The notes under the pieces: generated by a model
Database searches by the model: none
Told to the model about the DNA's origin: nothing
What the model saw: only the letters and a program-made list of their open reading frames with translations
Origin: CAVQCT01 sp964520865
Lineage (GTDB): Bacteria > Zixibacteria > MSB-5A5 > GN15 > FEB-12
DNA length: 20,452 nt
Assembly (NCBI GenBank): GCA_964520865.1
Contig: CAZFOY010000057.1
Span: forward strand, 1 to 20,452
Reading direction: 5' to 3'
Position numbers and translations under genes: made by a program
Shown: positions 14,086 through 20,452 of the stretch, piece after piece
How the letters are laid out: every line of letters starts with the position of its first letter
Position numbering within the stretch: the first letter of the stretch is position 1

Positions 14086-16227
14086 ATGAAAACGAAAATA
14101 TCCATGTTGTTGGTGTTTACGTTCGTCTTTGCCGGCCTCCTCTCGATGGCCGTCTCGGCACAGGACGTAGACAAACTGAAATATCCAAAGCTCCACAATT
14201 TGACTATACCCAAGGTGGAGAAGATCACGCTCGATAACGGGATGCGCCTCTATCTGCTTCCCGACCGCAGCCTCCCGGTTTTCGACGCATCCGTTCGGGT
14301 CAACTGTGGTTCGTTCCTCGAACCGGCTGACAAGGTCGGCCTGGCCGACATCTGCGGCACCGTGATGCGCAGTGGCGGCACGAAAAAGTGGACCGGCGAC
14401 GAGATCGATGAACAGCTCGAAGCGGTCGGCGGCTCCGTAGAAACCGGAATCGGACTGCAGTCCGGAAGTGCCCGGGTCAATATCCTGAGCGACTATACCG
14501 ATCTCGGCCTGGACGTCCTCTCGCAGGTCCTTCGCTACCCGGTATTCGATCAGGACAAGATCGACCTCGCCAAGGTCCGTGAGCGCACGAGCATCTCGAG
14601 GCGCAACGATGACCCGCAGCAGATCACAATTCGCGAATTCAAGAAGGTGATCTACGGTCCGGAGTCGGTCTACGCGAGAATCCCCGAATACTCGACAATC
14701 AGCGCGATCACGCGCGATGATCTGGTGAAATTCCACGATGCCTATTATCACCCCCAGAATATTCAGATTGCCTTCTGGGGCGACTTTGACCGTGATTCGC
14801 TCCTCGCCGAAGTAAACAAGTATTTCGGCGATTGGAAGAAGGAAGGCGACCCGGTTCCGGATCTGCCGAAAGTCGATTACAAGTTCGGCTCCAACAAGGT
14901 CTACTACATCGATAAAGAAGACGTCAATCAGACGAACATTCTTCTCGGCCATATCGGCGGATTGGTGACCGATTCGGACTACGCCGACCGTATTGTCATG
15001 AACAATATCCTGGGCGGCGGCTTCGGCAGTCGGCTGTTCAACACCGTTCGCTCGAAAGAAGGTCTCGCCTACTCGGCGTACGGCGTTTACACTGCGAACA
15101 TCAAGTATCCGGGAATTTTCTACGGCTTCGCATCGACCAAGTCCGAAACGACCGTCAAAGCAATCAAGGCTATCATTTCGGAGATCAAGAGGATGCAGGT
15201 CGACGCTCCCACCGCGGATGAAATGCGCATGGGCAAAGACGGCTATCTTAACTCGTTCGTCTTCAATTTCGATACCAAGGCTGAGATCGTTAATCGTATG
15301 ATGAACTACGATTTTAACGGTCTCCCCGAGGACTTCCTGATCCAGACGAAAGACGGCGTCGAGAAGGTTACCTCGGCCGACGTTCTCGCCGCGGCTCAGA
15401 GAAATCTCCGCCCGGATGATCTGGATATCGTGGTAGTGGGCAAAGGCTCCGACTTCGAGATGCCTCTGGATCAGGCCGGCCTGGGTCCGGTCACCACCGT
15501 GGACATCACCATCCCCTCCGCTGAGCAGAAATCTGAACTGAGTGTGACACCCGAAAACCTGAAAAAAGGTCAGGCCTTGCTCACCAAAGCCGTCAAGGCG
15601 GCGGGCGGTCTCGACAACTTCAAGAAGGTAACGGCGGTCTCTGCGAAAGGTGTACTAACCATCATGGCTCAGGGACGGGAGTTCCCGTTGAACTTTGAGT
15701 CCAGCACCGTCTATCCCGATAAGAATGCCCAGGTCATGACCATGATGGGACAGAAGATGTACAGCATTCGCAACGGCAACAGCGGATGGAAGACCTCGCA
15801 GGCCGGCACGGTTGTCGCGATGACCGAAGATGATATTGCCAAGAGCAGCGAAGATATGGCTCGCAACACTATCAATATCTTCAGTCACTCCGACAATCCG
15901 GACTATCAGGCAGTGTACGATGGCACCGGAACGCTCAACGATGTTTCCGTTGACTATCTCGCTATCGTCAGTAAGAAAGGGGATCAGGTTTGCCGGTTCG
16001 CCTTCGATACGAACGGTAAGCTGATCGGCAAGTCATACTGGGGTGAGTCTCCCGCGGGAGAAGGAAACATCCAGGAAATCTACGGTGATTTTCAGGAGAT
16101 CAAAGGGATTAAGATTCCGATGAGCACGACGAGAATGCTCGAAGGCAAGCCGTCGGCGAAGATCTCCGTGTCGGAGTACAACGTCAATCCGACCATTCCG
16201 GACAATACATTTACGAAACCGGAATAG
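14086..16227 (+). CDS. Exported non-catalytic M16 family protein with a C-terminal lipoprotein-carrier-like domain
   Basis: The 713-aa protein starts with a signal peptide (residues 1-25, cleavage likely after VSA). Residues about 40-480 form a two-part M16 fold. The zinc motif is lost: where the upstream protein has HMFEH, this one has Asp88-Ile-Cys-Gly-Thr92. The C-terminal half keeps GGGFGSRLFNTVRSKEGLAYSAYG, with the Arg and Tyr typical of non-catalytic M16B subunits. Residues about 486-713 are an extra module. It starts with a helix (LLTKAVKAAGG), then a run of short strands alternating with YPDKNAQVMTMMG-like and GWKTSQAG segments, resembling LolA/LppX-type antiparallel-sheet domains that hold lipid or hydrophobic ligands. 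Start ATG 14086 with AGGAGA at 14070-14075. It is probably a stable heterodimer with the upstream peptidase; the fused domain's role is unknown. Confidence 0.9.
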   Translation: MKTKISMLLVFTFVFAGLLSMAVSAQDVDKLKYPKLHNLTIPKVEKITLDNGMRLYLLPDRSLPVFDASVRVNCGSFLEPADKVGLADICGTVMRSGGTKKWTGDEIDEQLEAVGGSVETGIGLQSGSARVNILSDYTDLGLDVLSQVLRYPVFDQDKIDLAKVRERTSISRRNDDPQQITIREFKKVIYGPESVYARIPEYSTISAITRDDLVKFHDAYYHPQNIQIAFWGDFDRDSLLAEVNKYFGDWKKEGDPVPDLPKVDYKFGSNKVYYIDKEDVNQTNILLGHIGGLVTDSDYADRIVMNNILGGGFGSRLFNTVRSKEGLAYSAYGVYTANIKYPGIFYGFASTKSETTVKAIKAIISEIKRMQVDAPTADEMRMGKDGYLNSFVFNFDTKAEIVNRMMNYDFNGLPEDFLIQTKDGVEKVTSADVLAAAQRNLRPDDLDIVVVGKGSDFEMPLDQAGLGPVTTVDITIPSAEQKSELSVTPENLKKGQALLTKAVKAAGGLDNFKKVTAVSAKGVLTIMAQGREFPLNFESSTVYPDKNAQVMTMMGQKMYSIRNGNSGWKTSQAGTVVAMTEDDIAKSSEDMARNTINIFSHSDNPDYQAVYDGTGTLNDVSVDYLAIVSKKGDQVCRFAFDTNGKLIGKSYWGESPAGEGNIQEIYGDFQEIKGIKIPMSTTRMLEGKPSAKISVSEYNVNPTIPDNTFTKPE

Positions 16228-16250
16228 ACCAGCTACATCCGAACATTTAT

Positions 16251-16286
16251 CCGGCCGGGTCGCTGTCGACTCGGCCGGCTTTTTTT
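16251..16286 (+). terminator. Intrinsic terminator of the M16 operon
   Basis: A 12-bp stem (16251-16262 with 16267-16278, one G-U pair) closes a CTGT loop. One C and seven T (16280-16286) follow. It lies 23 nt after the stop of the second M16 gene, and the -35 box of the next transcription unit begins 5 nt after the T tract. Confidence 0.95.
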
Positions 16287-16291
16287 CTGGC

Positions 16292-16320
16292 TTGACAAAC
16301 ACATCGGATGAGCTTATACT
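16292..16320 (+). promoter_or_regulatory. Strong sigma70-type promoter for the cohesin-like/dockerin-like gene
   Basis: TTGACA (16292-16297) and TATACT (16315-16320, 5 of 6 matches) are separated by the ideal 17 nt. The transcript would start near 16327 and carry a leader of about 93 nt. That leader contains a Shine-Dalgarno-like AAGGAG (16356-16361) with no start codon after it, and then the working site AGAGG (16407-16411) before GTG 16420. Confidence 0.8.
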
Positions 16321-16419
16321 GTATGGCGTCGCAAGTTCCAATCATACATATCGCTAAGGAGACCCGTATAGCATAAAAGTTAAATACAAGCATCAGCGCT
16401 CACATAAGAGGTGTAAGTC

Positions 16420-17325
16420 GTGCGTGTGTTTAACTGCGGGTCACTGATAGTTCTTCTATTTCTCTCAGTCTTCCCTCTCGTAAATTCGGCAGCTCAGATC
16501 CCTGAGGTTCTTCTGTATGTCCCGGATACGTCCGTGACACCGTACTCCGACCACCTCCTCCTCAATCTTTATCTGGACAATTCTCATTATGAAATATTCG
16601 GCTTCCAGTTCGTGCTGAAATCATCGAACCCGGACCTTGTCAAGTTCGACTTCAGCACTGGCGGATTCGACTCTTCCGGAACTCTGACTTCCGGATTCGA
16701 ATATATGGAGGCCATCGATCGCGCCGGCGATCAAAGCGAACTTTGGTTTCGATGTATCGCGGACGTCTTCTATGTCCCGGGACATCGCAGCGGCTTCCAG
16801 CCTCAGCAGGGGGGTATCGCCATCCGCGTCCCCGTGGCGGTAAATGCAACCCCGCTTACTCTTCTCGACCCGACCTCCCTGCTGCAGATTGAAACTCCCA
16901 CCGACTTCTCCGACCCTTACGGGTATTCGATCGGAGTTGTTGAAGATACTATATTCGATACGACCTTCTGGCGGTGCACCGACTGGCATGGAGATTCCTG
17001 TGGCGCCTACGTGCAACTTCCCGACGGTTCGGCCGGCTTCGACTCAGCCTCAGTCGACACGACTCCCTACGGTTACCTTGATACGACCCAGGTTGTCCTC
17101 CGCGACGGTTCCCTGACGGTCAGCTACCTGAAATGTGACAACGATGATTCAGGGGCGCTCGACATTGGCGACCTTGTCTGCTTCGCTGAGTTCATGTTCA
17201 GCGGCCCGCCCGGCGGTTCTTGCGCACCTGAATTCTGTGATTTCGACGGTTCCGGCTTTATAGATATCGCCGACCTGATCGGCCTGGTAGATTACATGTT
17301 CAACAACGGCCCGCCGCCCATGTGA
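16420..17325 (+). CDS. Secreted protein with cohesin-like region and dockerin-like tail (301 aa)
   Basis: I recognise modules, not a named family. A signal peptide covers residues about 1-24. Residues about 27-235 are beta-rich. They open with strands of the form LLLNLYLDNSHYEIFGFQFVLK, the pattern of cohesin or cohesin-like carbohydrate/protein-binding folds, and include a Cys pair near 187 and 194. Residues 238-301 hold two dockerin-like calcium loops. The first has Asp240, Asp242, Ser244, Asp248 and Asp251; the second has the same DxDxSGxxDxxD arrangement and ends FNNGPPPM at the C-terminus. Four cysteines flank the loops. The start is GTG 16420 with AGAGG 8 nt upstream; no better ATG exists nearby. 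It is not an enzyme as far as I can see. It may be a surface structural or binding component working with the next protein, which has the same type of tail. Confidence 0.85.
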   Translation: MRVFNCGSLIVLLFLSVFPLVNSAAQIPEVLLYVPDTSVTPYSDHLLLNLYLDNSHYEIFGFQFVLKSSNPDLVKFDFSTGGFDSSGTLTSGFEYMEAIDRAGDQSELWFRCIADVFYVPGHRSGFQPQQGGIAIRVPVAVNATPLTLLDPTSLLQIETPTDFSDPYGYSIGVVEDTIFDTTFWRCTDWHGDSCGAYVQLPDGSAGFDSASVDTTPYGYLDTTQVVLRDGSLTVSYLKCDNDDSGALDIGDLVCFAEFMFSGPPGGSCAPEFCDFDGSGFIDIADLIGLVDYMFNNGPPPM

Positions 17326-17447
17326 GGCTCGATCTAACCGGTCTTGTTTCACAATCTGCGCCGCCTCTTTTTATTCTTGCTAAATTCTTAGTATTATTTA
17401 TCTTATTGCAGTTCACGCAAATCACTTTTCAACATACAGAGGTCTAA

Positions 17448-19829
17448 ATGTCTTCAGTCAGACGTACTGCCTTGATTGCCTTTCTCTTTGCCATCGCATT
17501 TTCACTTGCTTCCGTGCCGACCGCCTCGGCCGGAACATCGACCACCCTAAAACGTCCGGTTCCGTCAAAACCGGTCTACAAGAGTCTTGCCAATTGGTCG
17601 AGTGGTGACCGCATAGTAGTGAAACTCAACGAAGGGATGGGACAGCCTGAGTTCAACGGAGGGCAGTTCCTCAAGCAAGGTGCTGACTGGGACAAGCTTA
17701 ACGCTCTTCTTGCCTCGCCGGACAAAAGCCAGGACGTTCGCCCTCGGTTTACAGAAAGTCGGGCCACGCTCAATCGGCTACGCGATGAGGGGATGAAGCG
17801 GTCGGGCAAGCAGCTTCCTGACCTCTCACTATATTATCAGATCAGCCTCCCCCCCACGGCCGACGCCAAGGATGCCGTGGCGATGTTGAACGAGTTGAAT
17901 AAGCTCGATATCGTCGAAATCGCCTACGCCGCCCCGAAGCCGTCGCTCGCCACCGCACCATCGGGAACCGCCGAAGCAGCCCAGGCAACGACTACGCCTG
18001 AATTCGAGTCGGGCCAGTACTACCTTCGTCCGGCACCAACCGGTCTCGATGCATATTACGCTTGGGGCTTCCCGGGCGGAAAAGGTGACAATATCAAAGT
18101 CGTAGATATCGAAGGGAATTGGATTCAGACTCACGAAGACCTCCACGGCGGTACCGACAATTTTCACATTGCCGGTTCAGTGATCAGCGATCCGGGATGG
18201 TGGAATCACGGAACAGCGGTGCTCGGTGAAATTGCCGCCGATTCCAATAATTTCGGCATGACCGGAATAGCTTTCAACGTCAGTCTGGGAACGGTCTCGA
18301 TTGGTTCGATGTCGACCGCTGAAGCTCTCGTTACGGCAATGAACAATACCTCTCCCGGTGACATCATTTTAATCGAACTTCATGCTCCGGGACCGCACTA
18401 CAATTTCCAGGACCGCACCGACCAAGCCGGCTATGTGGCAATGGAGTACTGGCAGGAGAATTTCGACGCCATCTACAACGCCTGCGCGGCCGGACGAATT
18501 GTAGTTGAGGCAGCTGGAAACGGCGGTGAGAATTACGACGACGTCTCGCTCTACGGATTCGACTTCGATCCGAGCGTCCGCTTCTCCGGCGCGGTCATGG
18601 TGGGAGCTTCCTACTCGAATCACACACCGGCCGGATTCTCGAACTATGGCCAGAGAGTCGATGTTCACGGGTTCGGCACCTGGGACGTGTATTCTCTTGC
18701 TTACGGCGATCTCTGGGGAAGCAGCGATAATAACTTTTACACATCTTCGTTTTCCGGTACGTCAAGTGCCTCGCCTATTATCGTCGGCGCCTGCGCATGT
18801 ATCGAAGGTGTCCAGAAAGCTGTCCATGGGTTCACATTGGATCAAGCGGGGCTCCATCAGTTGCTCACGACCTACGGCACGCCGCAGGCGGCCAGCAGTC
18901 ACCATATCGGCCCCCTCCCCGACCTCAGAGGAGCGGTCAACGAAGTCATGGGCGTTGCTTTTACCGCGGATACGACAATCGGATGGGCCCCGCTCGCAGT
19001 GCAGTTCACCGGTTCGTCGGGACTTACTGTCGACAGCTGGACCTGGGCTTTCGGTGATGGCGACTCATCAACCACTCAGAGTCCGGCCCACACGTATCAG
19101 ACTTCCGGGATGTTCGATGTCTCCCTTCAGGTGGTTTCCGGCTCCGACACAAGGGCCGTCACCAGGCAAAACTTTATTGTGAGTCTTGGAGACACTATTC
19201 GGGCGAACACCGCTTCGGCTCCGGCCGGTCAGCAGGTTGAAATAGACATTTCGGCGAACAATACCATTCCGTTGGACTACATGAGAATTCCGGTGACGTA
19301 CGCCGGACCGGCCAATCTTTCGTTCGATTCAATGTCGGTTGTCGGATGCCGCACCGACTATTTTGAGGAAGTCGGATTGTTGAATTACGACGGCTTCAAC
19401 AGGCGGATTACGATCAAGCTCCAGCCTTCAACTTCCAATACACAGCCGGATCTGAGTCCCGGGAACGGCCTGATCTGCAAGCTCTTCTTCACTCCAACGG
19501 GCGCCTCCGGTCAAACCAGTCCGATCGTGCTGGCCCCATACTCGTCATACGCGCTCAGCTTCCAGGGACCGCTGGCCACTTACGACGTCCCTTCGATCGC
19601 GGGAGGGGTCTCGGTTACCACCTGTACCCTTCGTGGTGATGTCGACGGCAGCATGACATTTGACATAGCTGACCTGATCTATATGGTGGACTACTCCTTC
19701 AACAACGGTCCTGATCCTTTTCAGATCGAAGCGGCCGATGTAGATTGTTCCGGCACGGTCGATATCGCCGATCTGATCTACATGGCCGATTTCATGTTCT
19801 CGGACGGCCCGCCACCGTGCGGCTGCTGA
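17448..19829 (+). CDS. Secreted S8 subtilisin-like protease with PKD, cohesin-like and dockerin-like modules
   Basis: The 793-aa protein is modular. Signal peptide: residues 1-28 (cleavage likely at ASA-G). Pro-region: about 45-165, with an inhibitor-like VVKLNEG start and a VEIAYAAPKP end. S8 catalytic domain: about 195-500, with Asp220 in VVDIEGNW, His254 in HGTAVLGEIA and Ser439 in SGTSSASP; the triad is complete. PKD domain: about 503-580, with FGDGDSS and the HTY segment. Cohesin-like domain: about 582-720, starting APAGQQVEIDISANN. Dockerin-like tail: 728-793, with two loops (Asp731/733, Ser735, Asp739/742 and Asp764/766, Ser768, Asp772/775), ending in GPPPCGC. Start ATG 17448 with AGAGGT at 17438-17443. 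It is separated by 122 bp from the preceding secreted-protein gene, with no clear terminator between, so co-transcription is possible. Likely an extracellular or surface-held protease. Confidence 0.94.
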   Translation: MSSVRRTALIAFLFAIAFSLASVPTASAGTSTTLKRPVPSKPVYKSLANWSSGDRIVVKLNEGMGQPEFNGGQFLKQGADWDKLNALLASPDKSQDVRPRFTESRATLNRLRDEGMKRSGKQLPDLSLYYQISLPPTADAKDAVAMLNELNKLDIVEIAYAAPKPSLATAPSGTAEAAQATTTPEFESGQYYLRPAPTGLDAYYAWGFPGGKGDNIKVVDIEGNWIQTHEDLHGGTDNFHIAGSVISDPGWWNHGTAVLGEIAADSNNFGMTGIAFNVSLGTVSIGSMSTAEALVTAMNNTSPGDIILIELHAPGPHYNFQDRTDQAGYVAMEYWQENFDAIYNACAAGRIVVEAAGNGGENYDDVSLYGFDFDPSVRFSGAVMVGASYSNHTPAGFSNYGQRVDVHGFGTWDVYSLAYGDLWGSSDNNFYTSSFSGTSSASPIIVGACACIEGVQKAVHGFTLDQAGLHQLLTTYGTPQAASSHHIGPLPDLRGAVNEVMGVAFTADTTIGWAPLAVQFTGSSGLTVDSWTWAFGDGDSSTTQSPAHTYQTSGMFDVSLQVVSGSDTRAVTRQNFIVSLGDTIRANTASAPAGQQVEIDISANNTIPLDYMRIPVTYAGPANLSFDSMSVVGCRTDYFEEVGLLNYDGFNRRITIKLQPSTSNTQPDLSPGNGLICKLFFTPTGASGQTSPIVLAPYSSYALSFQGPLATYDVPSIAGGVSVTTCTLRGDVDGSMTFDIADLIYMVDYSFNNGPDPFQIEAADVDCSGTVDIADLIYMADFMFSDGPPPCGC

Positions 19830-19861
19830 GGGAAATTCAGCATAAATTGTTTCGTACTGCA

Positions 19862-19887
19862 AGAACGCGACCGGAAGGTCGCGTTCT
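19862..19887. other. Perfect 11-bp hairpin with GGAA tetraloop downstream of the S8 protease gene
   Basis: AGAACGCGACC (19862-19872) pairs perfectly with GGTCGCGTTCT (19877-19887) around GGAA, a GNRA-type tetraloop. It lies 32 nt after the protease stop. No T tract follows on the plus strand, so it is not a textbook intrinsic terminator. It could protect the mRNA 3' end, act as a U-tract-free terminator, or be a DNA-level palindrome. Confidence 0.75.
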
Positions 19888-19924
19888 GGTATCCGTCGCA
19901 TTATCGGCGAGTGGCAAATCCTTC

Positions 19925-19954
19925 TTGCAATCCGTACTTGTCGGGTAGTATATT
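19925..19954 (+). promoter_or_regulatory. Candidate promoter of the truncated secreted-protein gene
   Basis: TTGCAA (19925-19930, 4 of 6 matches) and TATATT (19949-19954, 5 of 6 matches) are 18 nt apart. Transcription from near 19961 would give a leader of about 80 nt. It contains a GGAGG (19962-19966) without a start codon and then AGAGGTGG before ATG 20040. Confidence 0.5.
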
Positions 19955-20039
19955 CTCTCCCGGAGGAATCGAGGTCCTTTGCGCAGGTAAGTCAGGCGGG
20001 GATCCCTCAACAGAACCGGCATAAGAGGTGGACGGACAT

Positions 20040-20452
20040 ATGGCAACTCACGGGTTACTACGGGCAATTGTCGTTTCGGGTTTATGTTTGCTCTTCAGTC
20101 AACAGGTCGTTGCCAGAGCAGAGTTCGATGGTCCGGGCGGCAAAGAGAACCTCAGAGCGACTTCTGCCGCCAATCCGGCTCTTGCTATAGTCGCCCACCG
20201 TATCGGTAAGATCGTTCTCGCGGTCAATAACAACGGTACTTTCGGTAGAGGTTTTGCCGGCGGCGTCCCGCAGGATTTCTTCACCGGCGAAGCTGTACCA
20301 TCGCTCGAATATCCCAAAGGCTCGAATATCGGATATCTGTTCGCAGGTGCATTCTGGATAGGTGCTGTGGTCGGACGAGACACCCTGGTTTCGGTGGGCG
20401 CCGACGGATGGTCGTACACGCAGGAATTTCACCCGGATGCGGCGCCGTTCGG
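20040..20452 (+). CDS. Secreted protein of unknown function, truncated by the window end
   Basis: An open frame of 137 codons runs from ATG 20040 to the last base with no stop, so only the N-terminus is visible. It opens with a signal peptide (MATHGLLRAIVVSGLCLLFS then QQVVARA; cleavage likely near residue 26). It continues with a hydrophobic strand IGKIVLAVNNNGTFG, a glycine-rich stretch, LEYPKGSNIGYLFAGAFWIGA and DTLVSVGADGW. I recall similar openings in large secreted proteins of FCB-group and KSB1-like bacteria, but cannot name a family. The start is supported by AGAGGTGG upstream and by sharing CATAAGAGGTG with the ribosome-site region of the gene at 16420. Whether it ends in the same dockerin-like tail lies outside the window. 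Confidence 0.8.
   Translation, partial: MATHGLLRAIVVSGLCLLFSQQVVARAEFDGPGGKENLRATSAANPALAIVAHRIGKIVLAVNNNGTFGRGFAGGVPQDFFTGEAVPSLEYPKGSNIGYLFAGAFWIGAVVGRDTLVSVGADGWSYTQEFHPDAAPF

Noticed and set aside
16356..16420. AAGGAG with a possible short leader peptide before the cohesin-like gene
   Set aside because: No ATG, GTG or TTG follows at usable spacing and stops occur in the nearby frames, so no leader peptide can be supported.
17326..17447. Terminator or promoter between the two dockerin-like genes
   Set aside because: Only a GAGGC/GCCTC pairing with a loop of about 35 nt plus a T run, and weak TTGCTA/TATCTT boxes, are visible; not enough for a call.
1..20452. CRISPR arrays, insertion sequences, prophage or defence islands
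   Set aside because: No regularly spaced repeats, transposase or integrase motifs or terminal inverted repeats were found; the EVE-domain gene has no restriction partner beside it.

Overview
The window looks like ordinary chromosome of a free-living, GC-moderate bacterium. My best guess is the FCB superphylum, near candidate phylum Zixibacteria. That rests on one directly visible trait and on memory, not a search: two secreted proteins end in paired dockerin-like calcium loops of the form DxDxSGxxDIADL followed by an FNNGPPP-type tail, a style I associate with Zixibacteria and relatives. There are no transposases, phage genes, CRISPR arrays or rRNA genes.

Layout. 1-1030, minus strand: a tRNA-His, a glycine-zipper-like small membrane protein and an EVE-domain protein. 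1158-2411, plus strand: protein-L-isoaspartate methyltransferase (pcm), then a small protein joining a RelA/SpoT-type zinc-binding module to a winged helix. 2511-5186, plus: a large secreted zinc metalloprotease, closed by a strong intrinsic terminator. 5275-6048, plus: an NfsA-like nitroreductase, converging on a minus-strand run (9532 to 6054) of phosphofructokinase, beta-CASP metallo-hydrolase and LOG-family protein. 9761-12316, plus: an alpha-glucan phosphorylase divergent from phosphofructokinase, so glycogen breakdown and glycolysis sit back to back. 12562-16227, plus: a promoter-led operon of two exported M16 peptidase-family proteins, one with the zinc site and one without, ending in a strong terminator. 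16420 to the window end, plus: three secreted proteins (cohesin-like plus dockerin-like; S8 protease plus PKD plus cohesin-like plus dockerin-like; and a truncated secreted protein).

The two halves differ in theme. The left and centre are housekeeping: protein repair, redox, central carbon and probable RNA or nucleotide turnover. 12.5-20.4 kb plus the 2.5-5.2 kb gene form an export-and-proteolysis set: four protease-family proteins and two proteins with cohesin-like and dockerin-like modules.

The strongest leads are the detached Rel-type zinc module fused to a winged helix, the co-occurrence of cohesin-like and dockerin-like modules in single secreted chains, a tRNA-His with no encoded G-1 and with A73, and a phosphofructokinase with the mixed Gly/Lys donor-site signature. 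Promoter calls are by eye; domain names rest on motif recognition without a database search.
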